Assembly (NCBI RefSeq): GCF_042850945.1 | Contig: NZ_AP031496.1 | Span: forward strand, 1,302,001 to 1,366,000 | Length of the DNA stretch: 64,000 nucleotides | Origin: Halioxenophilus aromaticivorans | GTDB taxonomy: Bacteria > Pseudomonadota > Gammaproteobacteria > Pseudomonadales > Cellvibrionaceae | Direction: 5' to 3' | In this document: positions 52,021 to 61,236 of the stretch, piece after piece | Layout of the letters: each line of letters starts with the position of its first letter | Numbering within the stretch: position 1 is the stretch's first letter | Translations under genes and position numbers: made by a program | The notes under the pieces: model-generated | The model's input: the letters and a program-made list of their open reading frames with translations, nothing else | Told to the model about the DNA's origin: nothing | Databases searched by the model: none

Positions 52021-52507
52021 CAGTTCAGCAGAGTATTTGACTTTTTTACTGGGCGGTGAAGAGTTTGGCGTGGATATTCTACGAGTGCAGGAAATCATGG
52101 GCTGGTCGCCGGTCACTGAAATTCCAGGTACGCCAGGGTATTTGAAAGGCGTGATTAATCTAAGGGGATTAATTGTTCCTATCGTTGATATGCGTCAACG
52201 TTTTGGTTTAGAAACGGCGCAGTACAGTGAAACCACCGTAGTTATCGTCCTGCGGGCGGGTGGTACTGGAGATGATAGCTTGGCGGTTGGGCTTGTTGTT
52301 GATGCGGTGTCTGAGGTTTACAAGGTAGAGCATCGGGACATCAAAAAGGCGCCAGATTTCGGCGCGGCTATCGACAGTCGATTTATCATTAGTATGGCGG
52401 CTGTGGATGAAAAGCTGATTATCTTATTAGACACACAGAAGTTGCTCAACGTTAATGACCTTTACAGCGTTGTATCACAGGCCAAGCCAGTAGCGGCTCA
52501 AGCCTAG
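52013..52507 (+). CDS. cheW: Chemotaxis coupling protein CheW (second)
   Basis: 164 residues from the ATG at 52013, which lies inside the end of the first cheW (8-nt overlap). The CheW domain contains EYLTFLLGGEEFGVDILRVQEIMGW, LKGVINLRGLIVPIVDMRQRF and VGLVVDAVSEVYKVEHRDIK. It lacks the N-terminal extension of its neighbour. The overlap implies translational coupling and roughly equal amounts. Confidence 0.93.
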   Translation: MSDSSAEYLTFLLGGEEFGVDILRVQEIMGWSPVTEIPGTPGYLKGVINLRGLIVPIVDMRQRFGLETAQYSETTVVIVLRAGGTGDDSLAVGLVVDAVSEVYKVEHRDIKKAPDFGAAIDSRFIISMAAVDEKLIILLDTQKLLNVNDLYSVVSQAKPVAAQA

Positions 52508-52625
52508 CAGCCAACGCAATTTTTTAGATAGACAACTGCTTTTATAGAGCTGTCAAGGCACACGTTCGCTTGAACAATGGTTCGTCTTGTAGCTAACAAC
52601 CTGAACGGGAGCAGAGGAATAACAA

Positions 52626-54578
52626 ATGCAATCCGATAGCACCGACATACAATCTGCTAACAAAGAAACAGTTAACAAAGAAACCCTGTACGCCAGTGCA
52701 TTAGACAACATGCTTACGGCAATTATGATGGTCGACAGAGACTTTAACGTAACCTACGTTAATAAAGCAACCATAGATCTACTCGACAAACACCAGTCCA
52801 GTTTTCAGAAGCTTTGGCCAGAATTTCAGGCCACGGAAAACTATTTAATGGGACGTTGTATTGATGGTTTTCATAAGCAGCCTAGCCACCAGCGACAAAT
52901 TCTATCGGACCCAAGTAACCTGCCCATTAGAACCGATATTAAAGTCGATGACTTAGTCATTGAACTTAACGTCTCTGCTATGACTGATGCCAGTGGCGAA
53001 TACATTGGTAACACCTTGGAATGGTATGACGTTACTGAAACACGTGCCAGAGAAGCCGAGATTGGTCGACTGAGCTCAGCGGCTAATGGCATGACGGTAA
53101 ACCTTATGATGGCGAACGAAGAGGGCGTAATTGTTTACGTTAACCCTTCGCTGGAAAAAATGCTCTCTCGCCGAGAAGCGGCCATTCGCAAAGTGTTGCC
53201 AAGTTTTGATATGCGTACGCTGGTGGGTAGCAATATCGATATTTTTCATCAAAATCCTGCTTATCAACGGGCAATGTTGGCGGATATGAGTAATTTTCCT
53301 CTCAACACCAATATCCGCGTCGCTGATTTGCACTTTAACCTCACTGCTATCGAATTGAAGGATAGCGCCGGTAAAAATCTGGGTACTGCCGTGCAGTGGA
53401 TGGATGAAACCGATGAGAAAGGCGCCCAAACTCAAATCGAAGCTATGATCTCCACGGCGACACAGGGTGACTTGAGCAGCCGCATCGAAACCGGCCAGTA
53501 CGAGGGCTTTAGTCGTTCCGTAGGCGAAGGAATTAATGGCTTAATGGACGCCATAGTCAGCCCCGTGAATGAAGCCATGGCCGTAGTTAAAGGTTTGGCT
53601 AAAGGTGATATTAGCCAATCCATGGCCGGAACCTATAGCGGCCAGTTTGCCGAATTAAGCAGTGCAATTAACGAGTCCATGGATAATCTTCGTTCCATGG
53701 TTCAGGAGATCCGTTCGGCATCCAATAACGTGTTCAGCGCCGCACGTGAGATAGCTCAAGGTAACGATGATTTAAGTCAAAGAACAGAATCCCAAGCTTC
53801 CAATTTAGAAGAAACCGCTTCTGCAATGGAGGAATTAACGTCCACTGTCCAGGGCAATGCCCGCGCTGCTACTGAGGCCACTGAAAAAGCCAACGGCGCT
53901 ATGTCTAAAGCGAGTAACGGCGGCGAGGTAGTGAAAAATGCAGTCACTGCTATGGAAGAGATTACTAAATCCAGTAAAAAAATTGCCGATATCATTGGTG
54001 TGATTGATGAGATTGCCTTCCAAACCAACCTGCTGGCGTTAAATGCAGCTGTAGAAGCGGCCAGAGCCGGCGAGCAAGGTAGAGGCTTTGCTGTGGTGGC
54101 GGCAGAAGTGCGCAACCTAGCACAGCGTAGTGCCAGCGCCGCCAAAGAAATCAAAGAGCTGATTAACGACAGCGTAGATGCTGTAGAGAAGGGGACTCGC
54201 TTAGTAGACGACACTGGCGCGACCTTCGGCGAATTGGTCTCGGCGGTGCAAGAGGTCGTTTCCATGGTGTCTAGCATTGATAGCGCTAGCCGCGAGCAGT
54301 CCTCGGGCATCGTTGAGGTGAGCAAAGCCGTATCGCAGATGGATGAAATGACCCAGCAAAATGCAGCTTTGGTTGAGCAGGCTTCCGCTTCCAGTAAAGC
54401 CATGGAAGAGCAAGCGCAATCCTTGTTGCAGCAAATCAGTTTCTTCCGCTTGGCCGATGAACAAAGGGCGGCACCGGCAGTTGCTTCAGGTGGACACGCG
54501 GCTTCCGGGCCGGCCGCGCCTGCGCGCAGTAAACCGTCACGCTCCGTTCCCGTAGACGAAGAGTGGGAAGATTTTTAA
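52626..54578 (+). CDS. Soluble PAS-PAS-HAMP chemoreceptor with CheR-tethering tail
   Basis: 650 residues without a transmembrane segment. Two PAS domains (about 25-140 and 145-265) each begin with a NMLTAIMMVDRDFNVTYVN-like or VNLMMANEEGVIVYVN-like strand. A HAMP-like stretch (about 270-360) and the signalling hairpin follow, with the tip DEIAFQTNLLALNAAVEAARAGEQGRGFAVVAAEVRNLAQRS. The C-terminus ends DEEWEDF. The last five residues (EWEDF) match the xWxxF pattern that tethers CheR, which is encoded two genes downstream. Cytoplasmic PAS receptors usually sense redox, oxygen or metabolites; no cofactor site can be assigned. Confidence 0.93.
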   Translation: MQSDSTDIQSANKETVNKETLYASALDNMLTAIMMVDRDFNVTYVNKATIDLLDKHQSSFQKLWPEFQATENYLMGRCIDGFHKQPSHQRQILSDPSNLPIRTDIKVDDLVIELNVSAMTDASGEYIGNTLEWYDVTETRAREAEIGRLSSAANGMTVNLMMANEEGVIVYVNPSLEKMLSRREAAIRKVLPSFDMRTLVGSNIDIFHQNPAYQRAMLADMSNFPLNTNIRVADLHFNLTAIELKDSAGKNLGTAVQWMDETDEKGAQTQIEAMISTATQGDLSSRIETGQYEGFSRSVGEGINGLMDAIVSPVNEAMAVVKGLAKGDISQSMAGTYSGQFAELSSAINESMDNLRSMVQEIRSASNNVFSAAREIAQGNDDLSQRTESQASNLEETASAMEELTSTVQGNARAATEATEKANGAMSKASNGGEVVKNAVTAMEEITKSSKKIADIIGVIDEIAFQTNLLALNAAVEAARAGEQGRGFAVVAAEVRNLAQRSASAAKEIKELINDSVDAVEKGTRLVDDTGATFGELVSAVQEVVSMVSSIDSASREQSSGIVEVSKAVSQMDEMTQQNAALVEQASASSKAMEEQAQSLLQQISFFRLADEQRAAPAVASGGHAASGPAAPARSKPSRSVPVDEEWEDF

Positions 54579-54674
54579 CGATCACCAATATCGGTGTGAT
54601 GATTTAACCAGGCATTAGTTTTTTTGCTGAAGATGCCAACCATTTATTGATAAACGAAGTAGCGATTAAAACCT

Positions 54675-57143
54675 ATGAACAATTTATCTGAACACAATGT
54701 TTCAATACAGGGCTTGTTAGGCTCCGCTAACATCGGTTTGGTTTTACTGAACAACGATCTCGTCATTGAGTATGCCAGTGAGTTGGCGCAATCGCTACTC
54801 ACCGATAATGCTGATGAACTTAACGCTTTATTAAGCAAGCCATTAAACGATGGCATTGAGGGGGCCGACCTTTCCTCGCTGTTCAAAGCAGCACCAGAGC
54901 TGAAACCCTGGAAGGTATTTGCGGATAACGCCGCCACAGACCTTGTGCTGGGCGAAAAGTGCTTTTCAGTTTGGTCTGTCGTCGATGGCGAAAATCTACT
55001 GATGGCCTGGAAAGACACCACCGATGCCAAGCATGAGATGAGCGATCTGCGTGGTCAGTTGACAGCTCTCTCCCGTTCCCAGGCTGTTATCGAATTTGAC
55101 CTTGAAGGTAATATCCTCACCGCTAACGAGAACTTCTGTGCCGCAGTAGGGTATTCCCTAGCTGAAATTCAAGGTAAACATCATTCTATATTTGTTGAGC
55201 CTAGCTATCGTACCTCCGCTGAGTACCAAACATTTTGGTCTCGCTTGGCCAGCGGTGAGTTTTTCTCCAGCGAATATAAACGCATCAAGAAATCAGGCGA
55301 GCCTATTTGGATTCAGGCCTCTTATAACCCCATTTTCGATGCCGATGGCAAGCCATATAAGGTCGTTAAATACGCCAGTGACATCACCGAGCAAACACTC
55401 AAGAATGCTGAATATTCCGGGCAAATCGACGCGATTGGCAAGTCCCAGGCGGTGATCGAGTTTGAAACCGACGGCACCATTAAGTGGGCTAATAGAAACT
55501 TCCTGGCCACCACAGGCTACGATTTAGCTGAAATTCAAGGCAAACATCACAGTATGTTCGTTGACCCTGCAGAGGTCCGCTCCCCAGCCTATCAAGAATT
55601 TTGGAATAAGCTTGGGCGCGGAGAGTTCGACTCAGGAGAGTACCGCAGGTTCGGCAAGGGCGGTAAAGAGGTTTGGATTCAAGCCTCTTATAATCCTATT
55701 ATGGGCCCTGACGGTACAGTATTGAAGGTCATCAAGTACGCTTCGGATATCTCTGAACAGAAACTTCAGTTTGCAGACTTTTCTGGACAGCTACAAGCGA
55801 TCGGAAAGTCTCAAGCGGTAATTGAGTTCAACATGGACGGTACCATCCGTACTGCTAACCAAAATTTCTGTGCTGCACTGGGCTATCAGCCGGATGAAAT
55901 AGTTGGCCGTCACCACCGTATATTTGCCGAGCCGGAATACGCTGCCAGTCAAGAGTACTCGGATTTTTGGGCAAAATTGAATCGAGGCGAATTCGACGCG
56001 GGAGAATACAAGCGCTTCGCCAAAGGTAATCGCGAGATTTGGATTCAAGCCACCTACAACCCGATTTTGAACGCCAGTGGCGAACCCTACAAGGTGGTGA
56101 AATACGCCACCGATATCACCGGCCGCAAACGAGCCATTGCTGTTATTCAAGAAAGCCTGGCCGAGCTGGCCACCGGTAATCTCTGTGCCTCTATTGATGA
56201 GGAGCTAGAAGGCGAATTTAGCTTCCTGAAAGAGTCCACCAACGACTTCATAAGCCGCCTTAATGATTTGGTCACGGAAATTAAATCAGCGTCCAATAAC
56301 GTATTTACCGCGTCCCGTGAAATCGCTCAGGGCAACGATGATTTAAGCCAGCGTACCGAATCCCAGGCCTCTAGCCTGGAAGAAACGGCCTCAGCTATGG
56401 AGGAAATCACTTCGACCGTGCAAGCTAACGCGCGTTCAGCATCAGAGGCAACGGACAAAGCCAACGGCGCCATGGAGCGTGCCGGCAAAGGCGGTGAAGT
56501 GGTTCGCAACGCAGTAACCGCCATGGAAGAGATCACCAAATCGAGCAAGAAAATCGCCGATATTATTGGTGTGATCGACGAGATCGCCTTCCAAACCAAT
56601 CTATTGGCGCTTAACGCTGCGGTGGAAGCTGCACGAGCCGGTGAACAGGGCCGAGGTTTTGCCGTGGTAGCGGCTGAGGTGCGCAACCTAGCCCAGCGCA
56701 GTGCCAGCGCTGCTAAGGAAATCAAAGGTTTAATTAACGACAGCGTAGATGCCGTAGAAAAAGGTACTCAGTTGGTGGATAACACCGGCCAAACCTTCGA
56801 CCAATTGGTAGAGGCCGTACGCGAAGTCGTGAGTATGGTTTCCGATATCGACAACGCCAGTAAAGAACAGTCCTCCGGCATAATGGAGGTGAGTAAAGCG
56901 GTATCACAAATGGATGAAATGACCCAGCAAAACGCCGCCTTGGTGGAAGAAGCTGCGGCATCCAGTAAAGCCATGGAAGACCAAGCGCAATCTTTACTGC
57001 AGCAGATTAGCTTCTTCCAGTTGGATGATTCGCCTACCGCTACCATTCAATCGCCCGTTAGCCGCGCCCGCCCCCAGGCCGCTGCCTCGGCCAGCCCCGC
57101 AAGAAGCCGTCCCATGGATGATGACAGCTGGGAAGAGTTCTAG
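54675..57143 (+). CDS. Soluble chemoreceptor with three tandem near-identical PAS domains
   Basis: 822 residues, no transmembrane segment. A divergent N-terminal PAS-like region (about 10-115) is followed by three PAS-PAC repeats of ~122 residues (about 125-490). Each contains SQAVIEF, GKHH or GRHH, and IWIQASYNP or a close variant, ending VVKYASDIT. A short linker and the signalling hairpin follow. The hairpin is almost identical to that of the preceding receptor, so the two probably arose by duplication of the signalling half. The C-terminus ends DSWEEF, an xWxxF tail of the CheR-tethering type. Its PAS repeats resemble those of BdlA-like receptors. Confidence 0.93.
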   Translation: MNNLSEHNVSIQGLLGSANIGLVLLNNDLVIEYASELAQSLLTDNADELNALLSKPLNDGIEGADLSSLFKAAPELKPWKVFADNAATDLVLGEKCFSVWSVVDGENLLMAWKDTTDAKHEMSDLRGQLTALSRSQAVIEFDLEGNILTANENFCAAVGYSLAEIQGKHHSIFVEPSYRTSAEYQTFWSRLASGEFFSSEYKRIKKSGEPIWIQASYNPIFDADGKPYKVVKYASDITEQTLKNAEYSGQIDAIGKSQAVIEFETDGTIKWANRNFLATTGYDLAEIQGKHHSMFVDPAEVRSPAYQEFWNKLGRGEFDSGEYRRFGKGGKEVWIQASYNPIMGPDGTVLKVIKYASDISEQKLQFADFSGQLQAIGKSQAVIEFNMDGTIRTANQNFCAALGYQPDEIVGRHHRIFAEPEYAASQEYSDFWAKLNRGEFDAGEYKRFAKGNREIWIQATYNPILNASGEPYKVVKYATDITGRKRAIAVIQESLAELATGNLCASIDEELEGEFSFLKESTNDFISRLNDLVTEIKSASNNVFTASREIAQGNDDLSQRTESQASSLEETASAMEEITSTVQANARSASEATDKANGAMERAGKGGEVVRNAVTAMEEITKSSKKIADIIGVIDEIAFQTNLLALNAAVEAARAGEQGRGFAVVAAEVRNLAQRSASAAKEIKGLINDSVDAVEKGTQLVDNTGQTFDQLVEAVREVVSMVSDIDNASKEQSSGIMEVSKAVSQMDEMTQQNAALVEEAAASSKAMEDQAQSLLQQISFFQLDDSPTATIQSPVSRARPQAAASASPARSRPMDDDSWEEF

Positions 57144-57290
57144 GCGCTTCCACTGTAGTTTAACGTGATAGCGGCTTCGGCCGCTTCATTGTCACCGCTT
57201 GATATAACGCTCGTCTCTTTTTGGGCGTGTAAGTCAGCTGATTTTTAGCCCGCCGGGTAACACCTTGGCCTATTGGGATGGAGTACATCA

Positions 57291-58130
57291 GTGGAAGCAA
57301 GATCAGAAGAACACAGCTTATCGGATAAGCAGTTCAAAAAGTTGTGCGATCTCGTTTACGATTCAACCGGCATTGTACTGGCAGAGGGCAAACGGCAAAT
57401 GGTCTATCGCCGTTTAATGCGCCGCATACGCGAGCTAAAACTTAAAACGTTTCCTGAATACTACGCGCTGCTAGAAAACAACGACGATACCGAATGGCCT
57501 AATTTTCTTAATGCCATTACCACCAATTTCACCAGTTTCTTTCGCGAGAATCATCACTTTGAATATTTAAAGAGTGAATTTTTGCCCAGACACTGTCGTG
57601 AATTCGGCCGCGACCGGCTGCGAGTGTGGTCTACCGCCAGCTCTACCGGAGAGGAGCCTTACTCGCTGGCCATTACCCTGCGCGATTTCTACGGTCACGG
57701 TGTGGCGGACACCGATTGTCGCATTCTGGCCACGGATTTGGACACCAACGTTTTAGAAACCGCCCGCGCAGGCATCTACGATGCCGATCGCATTGAAGGC
57801 CTACCGGAAGCAGTAAAAAGGAAAAACTTTAAACAGCGCGTGGTGGATGGCAGGGCCCTGGTGAAAGTTGATCAAGAATTACAGCAACTGCTTGCCTTTA
57901 AGCAACTAAACTTAATGCATGACTGGCCAATGCGCGGGCCCTTCGATGTGATTATGTGCCGTAACGTGATGATTTATTTCGATAAGCCAACCCAGGCTAA
58001 ATTGCTGAATAAATTTATGCGCTTGTTACGGCCCAATGGTGTGCTGATGCTTGGCCACAGTGAGAGTATTGCCAAAGACTTTAGCCAGCTAAAGTCCGAT
58101 GGCAAAACCACCTATATTAAAGTGGCCTAA
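57291..58130 (+). CDS. cheR: Chemoreceptor methyltransferase CheR
   Basis: 279 residues from the GTG at 57291, seven nt after GGAG; a TTG six codons upstream is the alternative. It methylates receptor glutamates with SAM. The N-terminal all-alpha domain (LCDLVYDSTGIVLAEGKRQMVYRRLMRRIREL) precedes the catalytic domain, with NFTSFFRENHHF, the SAM-binding VWSTASSTGEEPYSLAI, ILATDLDTNVL and the C-terminal FDVIMCRNVMIYFDKPTQ. The beta-subdomain region that binds receptor pentapeptides is present. Confidence 0.94.
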   Translation: MEARSEEHSLSDKQFKKLCDLVYDSTGIVLAEGKRQMVYRRLMRRIRELKLKTFPEYYALLENNDDTEWPNFLNAITTNFTSFFRENHHFEYLKSEFLPRHCREFGRDRLRVWSTASSTGEEPYSLAITLRDFYGHGVADTDCRILATDLDTNVLETARAGIYDADRIEGLPEAVKRKNFKQRVVDGRALVKVDQELQQLLAFKQLNLMHDWPMRGPFDVIMCRNVMIYFDKPTQAKLLNKFMRLLRPNGVLMLGHSESIAKDFSQLKSDGKTTYIKVA

Positions 58131-58174
58131 TACGGCGCTTCAGCTCACATAAAAATTACTACAGTAGGCGATCT

Positions 58175-58837
58175 ATGAGTGATGATCAGAAAGCTTCCTT
58201 CGACCGCCCGGCGGACGGGCCTGAGGCAACGCTACCCGGGTTTGAGCATGTAAACCGATATTGGAATCGCGGTATGGGCGTGTTTATCGCCAAAATTTTA
58301 CCGGGTGAATTTTACGTTACCAAAACGGATGAGCTTATTGCCACAACCCTGGGCTCCTGTGTGTCAGCCTGTATTTGGGATCCTGAAAATAAAATAGGTG
58401 GCATGAACCACTTTATGTTACCGCTTACGGATAAAGACGCCAAAGAGGTTACCTGGGGCAATATCGCCAGCGACGCCACACGCTATGGTAACTACGCCAT
58501 GGAGCATTTAGTTAACGAAATGCTTAAATACGGTGCTATTCGTCGCAACCTGCGCGCCAAGGTGTTTGGTGGCGGCAAGGTGCTGAGCCAGGCCACGGAT
58601 GTCGGCGCCAAAAACGCAGATTTTGTATTGCTGTACTTGCATCAAGAAAACATCAAACTAGAGGCCCAAGATCTGGGCGATGTTTACCCGCGCAAGGTGC
58701 TATTTGACCCGAAGACGGGCAAAGCCAAAATGAAGCGCATACAAGTACAAAATAACGAAACAATAATCAACCGCGAGCGTGATTACCGTAAATCCATTAA
58801 CCAAGCGCCGGTTGAAGGTGACATTGAGCTATTTTAA
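58175..58837 (+). CDS. cheD: Chemoreceptor glutamine deamidase CheD
   Basis: 220 residues. CheD deamidates receptor glutamines. The catalytic Cys and His are in TTLGSCVSACIWD and GGMNHFMLP, and the conserved KVFGGGKVL and ARKVLFD-like (YPRKVLFDPKTGKAKMK) segments are present. About 35 residues precede the usual start of the domain. The protein ends EGDIELF, nearly identical to the end of the MCP-like protein at 59951 (EGDVELF), which suggests a shared C-terminal docking peptide. Confidence 0.94.
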   Translation: MSDDQKASFDRPADGPEATLPGFEHVNRYWNRGMGVFIAKILPGEFYVTKTDELIATTLGSCVSACIWDPENKIGGMNHFMLPLTDKDAKEVTWGNIASDATRYGNYAMEHLVNEMLKYGAIRRNLRAKVFGGGKVLSQATDVGAKNADFVLLYLHQENIKLEAQDLGDVYPRKVLFDPKTGKAKMKRIQVQNNETIINRERDYRKSINQAPVEGDIELF

Positions 58838-58840
58838 CGT

Positions 58841-59929
58841 ATGAACACCACACGAGTATTAATTGTTGATGACTCTGAGCTGATACGCTCGATTCTCACG
58901 ACCATTCTATCTGGCGACCCTACCATTGAAGTGGTTGGCACGGCAGCGGACCCCTTCGAAGCGCGCCACAAGATAAAGCAACTCAATCCAGATGTTATCA
59001 CGCTGGATGTAGAAATGCCGCGTATGGATGGCATCACATTTTTAAAAAATTTGATGCGGTTAAGGCCGACACCGGTGGTAATGATTTCTACGCTAACCCA
59101 GCAGGGGGCTGAGATCACCATTGAGGCCCTAGAGCTGGGCGCGGTGGACTTTATAACCAAACCGCGAGTGAGTAAAAAAGATGCCCTACTAGCGCTTACC
59201 GAAGTTATCCAAGAAAAGGTGCGCCATGCATCACGCGTTAACCCAGCTTCACTAGGCCAGAGCAATGCCGCCAAGGCGGGCAATAAAATTAGCTACGACA
59301 CTGCTAATTGTGTGCAAGCGGGTGTTGATATTATCGCTATTGGCGCATCCACCGGCGGCACCACCGCGATCAAAGACGTGCTAGCGGAACTTCCCGCCAA
59401 TATGCCGCCTATTGTTATCGTCCAGCATATGCCCGAGCAGTTCACCGCCTCCTTTGCCGCCCGCCTGGATAAGGCCAGCGATATAAACGTATTAGAAGTG
59501 ATCCAGGACAATACCCTGCTTAAGCCTGGCCATGCTTATCTGGCTCGGGGTGATCAGCATATGAAGGTAGCTTTGCGCGGCGGAATTTTTTATGCAGAGT
59601 TGGACGACAGTGGGCCGGTTAGCGGCCACAAGCCCTCGGTTAATGTTTTGTTTGATTCGGTCGCTAAACTAAGTGGGGCTCGTTCGGTTGGTGTACTGCT
59701 CACCGGCATGGGTTCCGATGGTGCCACCGGGCTCGGCCGCATGAAACAAAAAGGGTCTGTCACCGTTGCCCAGGACGAAGCAACCTCTGTGGTATGGGGA
59801 ATGCCAGGCGTTGCGGTGCGGGCTGGAGCGGTGGATAAAGTTTTACCATTGGATAAGGTAGCCGAGTTTTTGGTGCGCGTATGTTATTCCGGGCAGCTGC
59901 CAAAACGGACCATAGGCAACCGAGGATAA
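58841..59929 (+). CDS. cheB: Chemotaxis methylesterase CheB
   Basis: 362 residues. An N-terminal receiver (phospho-acceptor Asp56 in VITLDVEMPRMDG, Lys in FITKPR) regulates the C-terminal methylesterase. The catalytic Ser is in IGASTGGTTAI, the His in IVQHMPEQFT and the Asp in LLTGMGSDGATG. It removes receptor methyl groups in response to CheA. It begins three nt after the cheD stop, so the genes are tightly coupled. Confidence 0.95.
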   Translation: MNTTRVLIVDDSELIRSILTTILSGDPTIEVVGTAADPFEARHKIKQLNPDVITLDVEMPRMDGITFLKNLMRLRPTPVVMISTLTQQGAEITIEALELGAVDFITKPRVSKKDALLALTEVIQEKVRHASRVNPASLGQSNAAKAGNKISYDTANCVQAGVDIIAIGASTGGTTAIKDVLAELPANMPPIVIVQHMPEQFTASFAARLDKASDINVLEVIQDNTLLKPGHAYLARGDQHMKVALRGGIFYAELDDSGPVSGHKPSVNVLFDSVAKLSGARSVGVLLTGMGSDGATGLGRMKQKGSVTVAQDEATSVVWGMPGVAVRAGAVDKVLPLDKVAEFLVRVCYSGQLPKRTIGNRG

Positions 59930-59950
59930 GAACAGTTAAAGGGTATAACT

Positions 59951-61156
59951 ATGTCTGTAATTGAATTCGCGCTCAAATGTAAGCTTGGTGTCGGCGTAAC
60001 TGTTGTAATGCTATTGCTGACCGCGCTGGGTGCGAACACTTGGCTAACGCTGCCGGTGGCCCTGGCCTTACTGCCAGCCTGGTGGTGGAGCCTGCAAGGG
60101 GTGGTGGGTGCCCAAAATGCCAACGATGAAGATAGCGACGTTGTAGTGGACGCTCAATGGCAGGCCGAGATGGATCGCATTGGCCGTAATATTGAAACTA
60201 TCCTCAGCGAGGAGACTACCCACGTTAACGAGCACATTTCGCGCATTAAAAATCTGATACAAGATTCTACGCTATCGTTGCAAGATAGCTTTGGAGTGAT
60301 CGTTAATAAAACCGAGTACCAAAACGATGTGGCACAGGGACTGGTCTCTGGGTTAACTGCTCAGCACGGTGACACTAACGATAAATCCACAGACGGATTC
60401 AGCTTTAAAAATTTTGTTAACCATGTCGATGGAATCTTGCAAGGCTACGTCGATTTGTTAATTGATATTAGCGACAAAAGTGTGGCCGCCATTCATCGAA
60501 TCAGTGATCTAACCGAGCACATGGAAAGTATGTTTTCTATACTGGATGATGTGCAGCAATTGGCCGAACAAACAAACCTGCTGGCACTAAACGCCGCCAT
60601 TGAAGCGGCCCGGGCAGGCGAAGTAGGGCGCGGGTTTGCCGTTGTGGCCGATGAAGTTCGCAGTTTGTCGGTATCCTCGCAATCATTAAACGAGGAAATT
60701 CGTACCAAGGTTAACCGGGCCAAATCCAGTATGGCCGATGTTAATGCTGAGGTAAGCGCGGTGGCAGCGTTAGATATTAACACCGTGATTGAGGGGCGGG
60801 TAAACATCGACGGCATGTTGTACCGAATTGAAGAATTCAATGTGCAAACTGAAAAAGTGGTTAACGAGCTGGCCTTGGCCTCTAAGGACATTGGCCATGA
60901 GATTAATAACTCCATTAGAGCGCTGCAGTTTGAAGACATTATTAATCAGCTCTCCACCCATATGCAGCAACGGATCGAGCACATAAACGAAGTGGCCACC
61001 GTAGCCCATACCCAAATTTCTGGCGCGGCCGGCGTTGCGGGTTTAACTGCAGTTGCGGACGAACTAGAAACTATGCGGCATCAGTTCCACGAGCAAAATT
61101 TGGAAAGTAAAGTGCAGCAAGAGTCCATGGACGAAGGCGACGTCGAGTTATTCTAA
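59951..61156 (+). CDS. Membrane-anchored MCP-like protein with a CheZ-like DxxxQ helix
   Basis: 401 residues. Two adjacent hydrophobic helices (about 11-29 and 31-48) form a hairpin anchor with no periplasmic sensor. A helical region follows, and then a receptor-type hairpin tip (EQTNLLALNAAIEAARAGEVGRGFAVVADEVRSL, about 206-239). Unlike true receptors it continues into a helix with ALQFEDIINQLSTHMQQR, in which Asp329 and Gln333 are spaced as the catalytic DxxxQ of CheZ (DFQDLTGQ). The C-terminus ends EGDVELF. CheZ likewise ends in a hydrophobic CheY-binding peptide. No cheZ gene is in the operon. A CheY-P phosphatase or an array-anchoring role is therefore a reasonable hypothesis; the protein may also simply be a receptor-like scaffold. 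Confidence 0.85.
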   Translation: MSVIEFALKCKLGVGVTVVMLLLTALGANTWLTLPVALALLPAWWWSLQGVVGAQNANDEDSDVVVDAQWQAEMDRIGRNIETILSEETTHVNEHISRIKNLIQDSTLSLQDSFGVIVNKTEYQNDVAQGLVSGLTAQHGDTNDKSTDGFSFKNFVNHVDGILQGYVDLLIDISDKSVAAIHRISDLTEHMESMFSILDDVQQLAEQTNLLALNAAIEAARAGEVGRGFAVVADEVRSLSVSSQSLNEEIRTKVNRAKSSMADVNAEVSAVAALDINTVIEGRVNIDGMLYRIEEFNVQTEKVVNELALASKDIGHEINNSIRALQFEDIINQLSTHMQQRIEHINEVATVAHTQISGAAGVAGLTAVADELETMRHQFHEQNLESKVQQESMDEGDVELF

Positions 61157-61236
61157 TCGATGTCCTCCGAGAAATATATGAATTAATGACCTCGAGAACC
61201 GTAGGTTTCTGCATAAAAACTCAATAGGTAGAAAAT

